A DNA stretch of 15,533 bases from Puniceicoccales bacterium. GTDB lineage: Bacteria > Verrucomicrobiota > Verrucomicrobiia > Opitutales > JAIRLG01. Location: NCBI GenBank assembly GCA_031255915.1, contig JAIRRP010000017.1:1-15533 (forward strand), written 5' to 3'. Under the pieces are notes generated by a model. That model saw only the letters and a program-made list of their open reading frames with translations, did no database searches and was not told the DNA's origin. Positions 1 to 6,528 of the stretch are shown here, piece by piece. Made by a program: the position numbers and the translations under genes. Positions within the stretch are counted from its first letter, which is position 1. Every line of letters starts with the position of its first letter.

Positions 1-1
1 A

Positions 2-646
2 GCGAGATGTGTTGCCTACTTAGGCGATGATTCAAATTGGTGGGTCGAGAATTTGAGTGATGAAACTCACTGGGAATCGGAGGGCTTGAGTTTGATCGAT
101 CCCTATCAATTGGAATATCTCTGGGAGTTACTATCTCCATTGAGAGAGTGTGGTTTCCGAGATGAGATTTGGGAAAACGCTTTTTGTAAGTTTCGTATTG
201 AGAAGGAGCTCCCTGATAAATATGTTCAGCTTGTTGCGATTGATATAGATTTGACTGATTCCATAGAGAAATTGTTTCTCTTGCCTTATGCCCATTCAGA
301 TTTCAGTGAGCGCTATACCGAGCTCATGGAACACCTCATGCAGCTTCGTGTAAAATGGCTGAATAGGGTTTTCGATTTGAAGCAGCCGTTAGAATTTGAA
401 GATATCGAAGTACATTTTCGTGATCAGGAACGGGAAAAACATTTGAATGGGAGTACGGTGCATGCGTTCGAAGAGATGGTTTCTGTTCTCGAATATGTCC
501 CTAATGGATTGGATAATAATGAGGATGATGCGGATGATCTAGAGGAAGATGAAGAAGAAGGTACCGATGGAGAAGAATTCGAGTTGGAAGAAGATTTAGG
601 AGAAGAACTCAAGAAAGATATCTCTCGTTTGGAAGAAATGGAATAA
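2..646 (+). CDS. Unknown protein with acidic C-terminal tail, 5' end outside window
   Basis: The reading frame is open to the left edge (it reads ARCVAYLGDDSNWW before a possible TTG start at 53), and there is no in-frame ATG, so the gene most likely begins upstream of the window and only its C-terminal 214 or so residues are seen. I do not recognise the family. The visible part is soluble-looking, rich in Glu, Leu and aromatic residues, with no membrane segment or signal peptide. The last 45 or so residues form a strongly acidic low-complexity tail (runs such as DDADDLEEDEEE) ending in a short charged helix-like segment (ELKKDISRLEEME). It stops 5 bases before fabZ on the same strand, so the two are probably co-transcribed. 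The tail suggests a protein- or cation-binding role, but that is a guess; a function cannot be assigned. Confidence 0.75.
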   Translation, partial: ARCVAYLGDDSNWWVENLSDETHWESEGLSLIDPYQLEYLWELLSPLRECGFRDEIWENAFCKFRIEKELPDKYVQLVAIDIDLTDSIEKLFLLPYAHSDFSERYTELMEHLMQLRVKWLNRVFDLKQPLEFEDIEVHFRDQEREKHLNGSTVHAFEEMVSVLEYVPNGLDNNEDDADDLEEDEEEGTDGEEFELEEDLGEELKKDISRLEEME

Positions 647-651
647 GTTTT

Positions 652-1131
652 ATGAATATTGCGCCAAAGAATTGGATTCCTCATCGAGCACCCTTCCTTT
701 TCGTAGACAAAATTATTTCCATAGAATCGCAGACCATCGTTGCGCAAAAGACTTTCGATGCATCGATGGACTGTTACCGAGGTCATTATCCCAGTAATCC
801 TGTGACGCCTGGGGTACTGCTCTGTGAAGCGATGTTCCAGACGGCTGGTATTTTGGTCGCTTTTAAGTTAAAGAATGTTCATCAGAAAGGAGTTCCTGTC
901 CTTTCTCGTTTGGAAGAAGCTAAGTTTCACACTATGGTTTTCCCAGGTGAAACGGTTGAAATGAAGATTACCTGGGAGCAAACAATGAACCGTTTTTTTT
1001 GGTTCAAGGGGAAGATGGTTTGCAATGACAAAAGGGTGCTGAATGCCCGCTTCATTCTGACTCATCTTTCCCATAATGAAAATGTTTCGGCCGGTGGTGA
1101 ATTACGCCCTTTGGCTAAAGCTGTTCTCTGA
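652..1131 (+). CDS. fabZ: 3-hydroxyacyl-ACP dehydratase, FabZ-like
   Basis: Probable beta-hydroxyacyl-[acyl-carrier-protein] dehydratase of type II fatty-acid synthesis, removing water from 3-hydroxyacyl-ACP in the cytoplasm. It is a single hot-dog-fold protein of 159 residues, a normal size. The N-terminal PHRAPFLFVDK matches the family's PHRxPFLxVD motif. The active-site block HYPSNPVTPGVLLCEAM gives the catalytic dyad His45 and Glu59, with the same 14-residue spacing as the well-studied enzymes. The ATG at 652 is preceded by GGA about ten bases upstream and lies 5 bases after the preceding stop, so the two genes are likely one transcript. Its 3' end overlaps the end of convergent lysC by 17 bases. 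A related hydroxyacyl-ACP dehydratase for another lipid pathway cannot be excluded, since the Pro-Ser-Asn replaces the usual PGxP of FabZ. Confidence 0.88.
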   Translation: MNIAPKNWIPHRAPFLFVDKIISIESQTIVAQKTFDASMDCYRGHYPSNPVTPGVLLCEAMFQTAGILVAFKLKNVHQKGVPVLSRLEEAKFHTMVFPGETVEMKITWEQTMNRFFWFKGKMVCNDKRVLNARFILTHLSHNENVSAGGELRPLAKAVL

Positions 1132-2326
1132 GGCCCAATTTTTGACTGAGAATATGGGTAGCTTTGGTGGTATCCGAGGCATGGACGAAGAGTGCCACAT
1201 GAATATCATTGGCTGTAATTTTGACGATGGAAATCTGAGCCATATTCAGCTCTCGAGACCACTCTGTCATTAATAAGGCGCGATTCTCTTTAACCATAGC
1301 GCCGATGATAGAGATACGACTCAAGTATCCCTCAAGGCATAGGTTGCCTCCATTTTTCAAAATAGTCATCCGTAGCGATTGTAGATGCTCTTCCGGCATA
1401 GTATCAAAGGTGACACAGATTTCCTCATCACCATCTTTCAGGCATCGTTCCGAAAACCAATCGATGCAAATGCCGCATGTATTGAGCCGATGGATTTCGC
1501 CATAAACTTGTGGTAATGATGTTGGAGAAATGGTAAGTCTCAAATGTCGTAGATTGGATTTTACCGAAAGATGGATCGTTTCCCATTCGGAAGGAGGAGG
1601 GGATGAGATAAGCGTTCCTTTGGCAGCTGAAAAGCTTGACTTAACGCAGAAGTCGACGTTCTTTTCTCTAGCCAGAGCAACGGAACGAGAATCCATGACT
1701 TTGCCGCCATTTTGGGAAACACTTAGCATGGTATCAAAAGACACCTGTTGGAGGCACTCTTGAAGGGGAATACGTCGAGGATCGGCGGCGTAAACGCCAT
1801 CGACATCGGTGAAGATTTCGCATTGATCGGCGTGAAAATAAGCCGCTAGGGCAATGGCCGTTAAATCGGATCCTCCGCGACCGAAGGTTGTGATATCCCC
1901 TTCAGGGGAAATTCCTTGGCAACCGGCCACGAGAACAATTTTTTTTTGTTCTAAATTTTGACAAATTCGATCTGCCTGAATCCTCTGGATGGTCGCGTGG
2001 CGATGAAGGCCATTCGTGAAAATTCCAGCTTGTTCGCCGGTCAGCGAAATAGCAGGAACTTTTAGGTGCTGAAGAGCGAGTGCAATGAGGCAGCAACAGG
2101 CCTGTTCCCCGGTGGCGAGGAGTGCATCAACTTCTCTGGGGTTTGGGAAAGTGGAACAGGTTTCGGCGTCGCGGAGCAACTGATCGGTGATCCCTCCTTG
2201 GGCTGAGATGACGACGATGAGCTGATGAGCTTGAAGAGAGGTCTCTCGGATGCGTTGAGCGACATTCCGAATGCGCTCGAAGTTTTGCAACGATGTTCCG
2301 CCGTATTTTTGTACGATAAGAGCCAT
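1115..2326 (-). CDS. lysC: Aspartate kinase
   Basis: Aspartokinase, which phosphorylates L-aspartate with ATP as the first step toward lysine/diaminopimelate, threonine and methionine. The kinase domain (about residues 1-245 of 403) begins MALIVQKYGGTSL, the family signature, and carries GRGGSDLTAIALA and FTDVDGVYAADPR, which form the substrate and nucleotide site. The C-terminal third (about 255-403) is in the position of the paired ACT regulatory domains but is weakly conserved: the usual D-x-PG of the first ACT unit is missing and the ISTSEI-like motif of the second reads ITANDI. I chose the ATG at 2326 because it gives the classic N-terminus; a TTG at 2338 would add four residues. Neither has a clear Shine-Dalgarno sequence. 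It follows plsY by 22 bases, so plsY-lysC is probably an operon. The last 17 bases overlap fabZ tail to tail. Confidence 0.93.
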   Translation of the reverse strand: MALIVQKYGGTSLQNFERIRNVAQRIRETSLQAHQLIVVISAQGGITDQLLRDAETCSTFPNPREVDALLATGEQACCCLIALALQHLKVPAISLTGEQAGIFTNGLHRHATIQRIQADRICQNLEQKKIVLVAGCQGISPEGDITTFGRGGSDLTAIALAAYFHADQCEIFTDVDGVYAADPRRIPLQECLQQVSFDTMLSVSQNGGKVMDSRSVALAREKNVDFCVKSSFSAAKGTLISSPPPSEWETIHLSVKSNLRHLRLTISPTSLPQVYGEIHRLNTCGICIDWFSERCLKDGDEEICVTFDTMPEEHLQSLRMTILKNGGNLCLEGYLSRISIIGAMVKENRALLMTEWSRELNMAQISIVKITANDIHVALFVHASDTTKATHILSQKLGLREQL

Positions 2327-2348
2327 AGCGATGGACAATTTTTGATAT

Positions 2349-2951
2349 CTATGTTGTCGTAAAGCGATGTTCGCTACCGTTTAAGAGCCTCCGGATGTTA
2401 GAATGGTGTCGAAGGAAGATAAAGATCATGAGGATCCAGGAGACGACGATGGTCTCTTTAGGATAAGAAAAGAGGTAGGCGCTGAATGGTAAGCTCAGGG
2501 CGAAACACAGAGAGGCAAGGGAGACGAACCGCGATGCCCGGAAGATCAGGCTCCAGATAATTCCTCCAACGAGGAGCGCACCTGGCATGAGAGCAGCTAA
2601 TCCACCCATGGCCGTGGCAACACCCTTACCTCCTTGGAATTTGAGGAAAATAGAACAGCAATGCCCTAGAATGCTCCCGATGAGGGCGGTATAAGCCAAT
2701 CGAAGGCTCATTAGGTGAAGAGGGTTGAGGCAAATGGGAAGGTAAGTGATCGTAAATCCTTTTAGGAAATCCAATAGAAAAACTAGGTTTCCAGCCATTT
2801 TCCCAACGGAGCGTTTCACGTTTGTGGCTCCTGGGTTTCCGCTTCCCACATGGAAAATATCGATACCGTAAAGTCTTGAGATCAGGACGGCGAAGGAAAT
2901 AGAGCCTACCAGGTAGGCGATCGTAAAAATGAGAATGTACTGAAAAATCAT
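2349..2951 (-). CDS. plsY: Glycerol-3-phosphate acyltransferase PlsY
   Basis: Integral-membrane acyltransferase that moves an acyl group from acyl-phosphate to glycerol-3-phosphate, the first step of phospholipid synthesis in most bacteria. At 200 residues it is full length. The three family motifs are present in order: GSISFAVLIS in the first membrane helix, GSGNPGATNVKR (about residues 37-48) and KFQGGKGVATAMGG (about 103-116); DFLKG after the second motif is also typical. About five hydrophobic segments are visible. The ATG at 2951 lacks a good ribosome-binding site; a probable promoter just upstream would give a leader of only about ten bases. It is first in the operon with lysC and diverges from pssA, another phospholipid gene, across the gap that contains repeat R1. 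Confidence 0.96.
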   Translation of the reverse strand: MIFQYILIFTIAYLVGSISFAVLISRLYGIDIFHVGSGNPGATNVKRSVGKMAGNLVFLLDFLKGFTITYLPICLNPLHLMSLRLAYTALIGSILGHCCSIFLKFQGGKGVATAMGGLAALMPGALLVGGIIWSLIFRASRFVSLASLCFALSLPFSAYLFSYPKETIVVSWILMIFIFLRHHSNIRRLLNGSEHRFTTT

Positions 2952-2966
2952 AGGACCAGGGGAATC

Positions 2967-2994
2967 ATTAACCTTCAGTGCCTTGGGAAGTCAA
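2967..2994 (-). promoter_or_regulatory. Probable promoter for plsY-lysC
   Basis: On the minus strand TTGACT (-35, 2989-2994) and GTTAAT (-10, 2967-2972) are separated by 16 bases. The -35 matches the sigma-70 consensus at five of six bases and the -10 at four. Transcription would start near 2960, leaving a very short leader before the plsY ATG at 2951. Predicted by eye only. Confidence 0.4.
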
Positions 2995-3014
2995 CGAGAT
3001 CTTGTGGAATATCC

Positions 3015-3123
3015 GGTTTGCCGCCTTTGCGGTAAGAGAAAAATGCAAAGCGGGAGCTTTCATTTTTCCTTACCGCGGCCCGCACAGCGGGTCAGAGCCC
3101 GAAGGGCTCAAAGGCGGCAAACC
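3015..3123 (-). repeat. Three-hairpin intergenic repeat, copy R1
   Basis: This is a 109-bp element bounded by a perfect 15-bp inverted repeat, GGTTTGCCGCCTTTG (3015-3029) and CAAAGGCGGCAAACC (3109-3123). Inside, read on the plus strand, are a long hairpin (3029-3076, arms GCGGTAAG/CTTACCGC, apical loop GGGA), a GC-rich hairpin (GGCCCGC-ACA-GCGGGTC, about 3077-3093) and a short hairpin (GAGCCC-GAA-GGGCTC, 3095-3109). It is in the opposite orientation to R2-R5. It lies between the divergent plsY and pssA genes, just upstream of the likely plsY promoter. It contains an open frame including KCKAGAFIFP, which is a by-product of the repeat and not a gene. Confidence 0.9.
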
Positions 3124-3348
3124 CGACGGGAGGAAGGAGACGGTGCTCAAGGATGATATCGCATTTGAATTACCGAAGTCGATGAACTTTCCGGGTTCGA
3201 ACGCTATTTTATCGCCAGGCTAAGGGATATGCCGTGAGTATCGCCGACCGAAGACTTCGGCAAAAAGAGAGAATGAATCCTTAAAACTTGCTTCGGGCCT
3301 GGAGGATTTTTTATTAGGGAAAAATTGGTACCAGAGAATTTAAGTTTT
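3124..3348. other. Rest of the plsY-pssA gap, no gene recognised
   Basis: Together with 2952-3123 this makes a gene-free stretch of almost 400 bases. To the right of repeat R1 I see no coding sequence with recognisable similarity. A small palindrome, CCGAAG-A-CTTCGG (3248-3260), is followed by CAAAAAG. The pssA leader and promoter must lie here, but no convincing -35/-10 pair stands out. An AGGGA at 3316-3320 precedes a TTG at 3325 that could be an alternative pssA start. Confidence 0.5.
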
Positions 3349-4164
3349 ATGAAGCGTCACGAGAGTATAACGAGTGCGAGCCGTATCTATGTCCTGCCGA
3401 GTTTTTTCACAGCGGCCAATTTATTCTTCGGTTTTTTAGCGATTATCCGCTGCATACAGGCCAAATACATCCTGATTTCACCTGTGGCATTATCTCATAA
3501 TAACTATTACACCCAAGCGGTCTGGTGTGTTTTGCTGGCCGCTTTTTGTGATTCCTTGGATGGCCGTATCGCACGCCTCGGAAAAAGGGAATCCCTTTTT
3601 GGTAAAGAATTTGACTCCATTGCGGACATGGTTTCCTTTGGTGTAGCACCAGCACTGATGGTTTTTTTTCTCGTATTATCTCCGACAGAAGGGTGTCCTT
3701 TTTTCCGACAAGTGGGTTGGTTGATCGGTTTTATTTATCTCCTGTGCGCCGGTGTTCGTTTGGCGAGATTTAATGTGATTACGAATCCTTTACTACCGCA
3801 TGAAGAGAGAAGACATGGTTGCGATTTCTTGGGATTGCCCGTGCCGGCGGCAGCTGGTGTTATCGTATCGTTGGTACTGGTGCTGAATAGCTATGATCTC
3901 AATCATTGGTCCCTATTGCTCCCGCCTTTAATGTTGGCCATCGCCTACTTGATGGTGAGCAATATTCCCTTTCCATCATTAAAGAAGATCGATTGGAATA
4001 CGCGGGCAAAATTGCGGACATTTCTCATTATTTTCATTATTTTCGTTACGATTTTCCTATTCCAAGAATTCAGTTTGGCATTGATTTTCCTAGCCTATGT
4101 CGGATTTAGTGTCCTACGACATGTGCTTCGCAATCGCAATAATTTTTATAAAATGCCGAACTGA
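3349..4164 (+). CDS. pssA: CDP-diacylglycerol--serine O-phosphatidyltransferase
   Basis: Membrane enzyme that makes phosphatidylserine from CDP-diacylglycerol and serine, the precursor of phosphatidylethanolamine. The CDP-alcohol phosphotransferase signature D-x2-DG-x2-AR-x8-G-x3-D-x3-D is complete: DSLDGRIARL, then G, then FDSIAD (Asp68, Asp71, Asp89 and Asp93 counted from the ATG at 3349). This is the type II, multi-helix PssA rather than the PLD-like enzyme of E. coli. About seven or eight hydrophobic segments follow through a long hydrophobic C-terminus, which fits the family size. An in-frame TTG at 3325 preceded by AGGGA would add eight residues; I prefer the ATG because its upstream sequence resembles that of fabZ, but this is undecided. 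The stop is 10 bases before the next membrane-protein gene, so the two are probably co-transcribed. Confidence 0.93.
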   Translation: MKRHESITSASRIYVLPSFFTAANLFFGFLAIIRCIQAKYILISPVALSHNNYYTQAVWCVLLAAFCDSLDGRIARLGKRESLFGKEFDSIADMVSFGVAPALMVFFLVLSPTEGCPFFRQVGWLIGFIYLLCAGVRLARFNVITNPLLPHEERRHGCDFLGLPVPAAAGVIVSLVLVLNSYDLNHWSLLLPPLMLAIAYLMVSNIPFPSLKKIDWNTRAKLRTFLIIFIIFVTIFLFQEFSLALIFLAYVGFSVLRHVLRNRNNFYKMPN

Positions 4165-4174
4165 GGCGTAATTT

Positions 4175-4888
4175 ATGGCAAAGGATTCGGAAAATCCGAT
4201 AACAGGTGTGATCTTTAATATTACTTTACCGGCAATCCTCATGTCGTGGCTTGATGATTGGACCGGCTGTAGTCCGGCATTGGCTTTGGTCGTCGCATTG
4301 ATGTTACCCTTAGGGTTTGGCCTGCGGGATTTTTGGCGACGGCAACAATGCAGTCTTTTTTCGATTATAGGCTTGCTCAATGTAGTGGTGACAGGTGGTA
4401 TCGGTCTTTGGCAACTCCCTAAGGACTGGATTGCCATTAAAGAAGCGACGGAACCCATTATATTAGGCGCCATTGTATTGGCTTCCCTGAAGACATCTCG
4501 GCCGGTTCTCAAAATGATCTTCCTGCAGCGATCCCTTTTTAATGTGGATGCCATCGAGGGAATACTGGCGGATAAGCGTTCAAGGGCATCATTTGACCGT
4601 TTGATCAGAAATGGGACTTGGATGCTGATCCTTTCCTTTTTACTCAGCTCCGTTTTGAATTTTGTCCTGGCTAGATATTTCATCCATAGCGAAACAGGAA
4701 CACCGGCCTTCAATAAGGAGATGGGAAAGCTCATCTTTTGGGGACATCCCATCATTCTCTTCCCCTGTACATTGGTGTTCATCGCGACGCTATGCTACGT
4801 CGTTCGAGGAATTCAGCGCCTTACTGGCCTGGAGTTCGCTCAGATCTTCAGTGAACCCCTATCGAAGGAAATTTCAGGAAAGGATTAA
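4175..4888 (+). CDS. VC0807-like integral membrane protein
   Basis: Polytopic inner-membrane protein of 237 residues with roughly six hydrophobic segments. It resembles the VC0807 family of uncharacterised membrane proteins: ENPITGVIFNITLPAILMS at the start, the ALALVVALMLPLGFGLRDFWRR segment, then LLNVVVTGGIGLWQL and the conserved AIKEATEPIILGAIVLAS. The substrate and role are unknown. The ATG at 4175 is preceded by GAGG with a spacing of nine bases and lies 10 bases after pssA, suggesting co-transcription with phospholipid synthesis, although co-location does not establish shared function. The stop codon TAA shares TTAA (4885-4888) with the stop of the convergent YhaM-like gene, so no terminator lies between them. 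I am sure it is a gene, moderately sure of the family. Confidence 0.8.
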   Translation: MAKDSENPITGVIFNITLPAILMSWLDDWTGCSPALALVVALMLPLGFGLRDFWRRQQCSLFSIIGLLNVVVTGGIGLWQLPKDWIAIKEATEPIILGAIVLASLKTSRPVLKMIFLQRSLFNVDAIEGILADKRSRASFDRLIRNGTWMLILSFLLSSVLNFVLARYFIHSETGTPAFNKEMGKLIFWGHPIILFPCTLVFIATLCYVVRGIQRLTGLEFAQIFSEPLSKEISGKD

Positions 4889-5943
4889 CCCTCTGTTTCG
4901 GATGAGTGGCTAGATGCAAAATGGGGATGCTCTACCAGAAGATGAGATTCCAGCCCTAGGAAATATTCAGAGAAAATACCATTGGGAGGAGTGTTGTGCA
5001 GCAGATGTTTGACCATGCCCATTTTAGCGTCCAAGTTATCCACCAAAGAAACAAAAACGGCTTCCGGTGTCGCCGGTCGGACGGCAGCGCCCCATTCCGG
5101 TTCTCCCTGATGACTGATGATGATATGCTCTAGCCGTTCTGTGAGTTCGGGATCGAGTTTATTTTTTAGGGCGGCTTTTCGTACAAGGCGATAGCCGAGG
5201 ACGATGTGACCCTGCAACGTACCTAACTTGGTCCGTGAAGGAACGTCATCACGAGTATATTCCAAAACTTTTCCAATGTCATGGAGGAGCATTCCGGCTA
5301 TGGCGAGATCGGGATTAATTTCGGGATAAAGGGATAGGAGTGCCACACCTGACCGCGTCACATGAACCGTATGCTCCAATAGACCAGAGCGATAGGCGTG
5401 GTGCATGGAAATAGCCGCGGGGCTTAGTAGCCAATCTTCACCGAGTTCTTGGAGTGCCGAATGAACCGTTTCTTGGAGCGGCTTATGGCCAATTTTTTCA
5501 ACATAGCCCCAAAGTTCTTCAACGAGGTGTGCTTGGCTTTCTTCAGGGCCCTCCACAAGCACCGAGCGCCAATTACCTTCGATAATTTCCTTTTCCGAAA
5601 GTATATTGGTGGAAAATAATTCCGGACTGAAGGTTCCCTGATAATAACGGTTAGTGCCTTCGATTCGCAGAATATCGCCGGCTCTGCGCACCTTGAAGAA
5701 GTTAAAATTTTGATTATTCTCAAAGCATGTGCAGCTGAAAAAACCCCATTTATCGCCTAATTCGATCTTTAGGTACTCGCTACCATTCCTGGCATGTCGC
5801 GTTTCGACTTTTCTCAGGAGCAATACGGATGTAAATGGGACTTCTTTTCCTTCGCCAATGGCTTTGAGTTCCCGTGTATTCATGGGGTCCATGGACGCCA
5901 ATGAAGGAAGTTTTTTTTCAAAGGAAAGGCTCTTCTTGTACAT
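4885..5943 (-). CDS. YhaM-like 3'-5' exoribonuclease (OB fold plus HD domain)
   Basis: Likely 3'-to-5' exoribonuclease of the YhaM type, acting on RNA (and in some relatives single-stranded DNA) in the cytoplasm. Counted from the ATG at 5943 (352 residues), an OB-fold nucleic-acid-binding domain spans about residues 34-120 (VPFTSVLLLRKVETR through the FSPELF region). A metal-dependent HD phosphohydrolase domain spans about 160-320: HHAYRSGLLEHT supplies the first ligands, MLLHDIGK the HD pair (His221, Asp222), GTLQGHIVLG and HIIISHQGEPEWG further conserved histidines, and LVDNLDAKMG the last aspartate. The start is uncertain: an in-frame TTG at 6006 would add a Lys/Ser-rich 21 residues, and ATGs at 5892 and 5883 would shorten it; none has a good ribosome-binding site. 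It is transcribed alone and ends against the VC0807-like gene. Confidence 0.88.
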   Translation of the reverse strand: MYKKSLSFEKKLPSLASMDPMNTRELKAIGEGKEVPFTSVLLLRKVETRHARNGSEYLKIELGDKWGFFSCTCFENNQNFNFFKVRRAGDILRIEGTNRYYQGTFSPELFSTNILSEKEIIEGNWRSVLVEGPEESQAHLVEELWGYVEKIGHKPLQETVHSALQELGEDWLLSPAAISMHHAYRSGLLEHTVHVTRSGVALLSLYPEINPDLAIAGMLLHDIGKVLEYTRDDVPSRTKLGTLQGHIVLGYRLVRKAALKNKLDPELTERLEHIIISHQGEPEWGAAVRPATPEAVFVSLVDNLDAKMGMVKHLLHNTPPNGIFSEYFLGLESHLLVEHPHFASSHSSETEG

Positions 5944-6201
5944 GAACGAGTTTATTACTTTTTTACCCACGGAGGATGGTGACCTCTTCTTAGAGGTTGC
6001 CGGCAAAATCAGGCAACAAAAAGAAAGAGTGAGCGGATGTGGAATGCAGAAACAAGCCTCCTATGTGTCCTCTTTTCTATTCCATCTTTCTTTACTCTCT
6101 TTTCCCTTTGCTAATCCTTTTTTGACGACATCCTCTAAAGTACATGAGCATACGGGGTTTGAAGTTCTGTTTCGTTGAATACCGTCTCCTATTGACTGGC
6201 G
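5944..6201. other. Leader region of the YhaM-like gene, no other gene seen
   Basis: This is part of a gene-free stretch of about 375 bases up to tRNA-Pro. Two adjacent small inverted repeats lie in it: CCTCT-TCTT-AGAGG (5983-5996) and GTTGCC/GGCAAC with a ten-base loop (5996-6017). If the ATG at 5943 is the true start, they sit in the leader of the YhaM-like mRNA. No clear promoter or gene was found; open frames here have no recognisable similarity. Confidence 0.45.
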
Positions 6202-6306
6202 GGTTTGCCGCCTTTGAGCCCTTCGGGCTCGCCCGCTACGCGGACTGCAGAAGGGGAAAATACAAAGCGGGAGCTTTTATTTTCCCTTTCTGCAAAGGTG
6301 GCAGGG
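6202..6306 (+). repeat. Three-hairpin intergenic repeat, copy R2 (degenerate, third hairpin inverted)
   Basis: The left outer arm GGTTTGCCGCCTTTG (6202-6216) is perfect; the right arm is decayed (CAAAGGTGGCA from 6293). The short hairpin GAGCCC-TTC-GGGCTC (6216-6230) is intact, the second (CCGC-TAC-GCGG core) is shortened, and the long hairpin (6246-6294) remains almost fully paired although its sequence differs from the other copies. Its apical loop reads GGGA where R3-R5 in the same orientation read TCCC, so this hairpin is the reverse complement of theirs. It lies 12 bases beyond the 3' end of tRNA-Pro. Confidence 0.85.
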
Positions 6307-6318
6307 CGAATGATCAAG

Positions 6319-6395
6319 TGGTCGGGATGACCGGATTCGAACCGATGACATCATGCTCCCAAAGCATGCGCTCTACCAGGCTGAGCTACATCCCG
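6319..6395 (-). tRNA. tRNA-Pro (anticodon TGG)
   Basis: The minus strand folds as a complete cloverleaf of 77 bases: acceptor CGGGATG/CATCCCG, D arm GCTC/GAGC, anticodon stem CATGC/GCATG with loop TTTGGGA (anticodon TGG, reading CCA and related proline codons), and a T arm around GGTTCGAATCC. The discriminator is A and the CCA end is encoded (6319-6321). It is a single gene with its own strong promoter; repeat R2 follows closely downstream. Confidence 0.97.
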
Positions 6396-6412
6396 TAAAA
6401 TAAGATAAAATC

Positions 6413-6441
6413 ATTAGAAAAAAACCTCGCCAAGCTGTCAA
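6413..6441 (-). promoter_or_regulatory. Near-consensus sigma-70 promoter for tRNA-Pro
   Basis: On the minus strand TTGACA (6436-6441, a perfect -35) and TCTAAT (6413-6418, five of six -10 bases) are separated by exactly 17 bases. Transcription would begin near 6406, about ten bases before the mature tRNA. It is the best promoter in the window and what one expects for a stable RNA gene. Confidence 0.8.
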
Positions 6442-6528
6442 GAAGGAGATATTCAACTTGGCTTCTTGCCATAAAAGGACATAAACTCAAGCATCTTTCT
6501 TTGATGGCCTTATTCCTAAGGATAGATC

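Noticed and set aside
424..786. Minus-strand frame with a long serine run
   Set aside because: The serine run is the complement of the Glu/Asp codons of the acidic tail on the plus strand; it spans two real genes.
2978..3223. 81-codon plus-strand frame between plsY and pssA
   Set aside because: Most of it is repeat R1; the same residues recur in the other copies, and no ribosome-binding site or similarity supports it.
3130..3348. A small RNA gene (SRP RNA, 6S or tmRNA fragment) before pssA
   Set aside because: The GGGTTCGAACGC stretch recalls a tRNA T arm, but no matching acceptor or other arms and no SRP tetraloop motif could be found.
5729..6178. 149-codon plus-strand frame overlapping the 5' end of the YhaM-like gene
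   Set aside because: Its first half is the antisense of a well-supported coding region and the remainder has no recognisable features.
6144..6398. Plus-strand frame of 84 codons between the YhaM-like gene and sulP
   Set aside because: It is made of repeat R2 followed by the antisense of tRNA-Pro (MTGFEPMTSCSQ...), not a gene.
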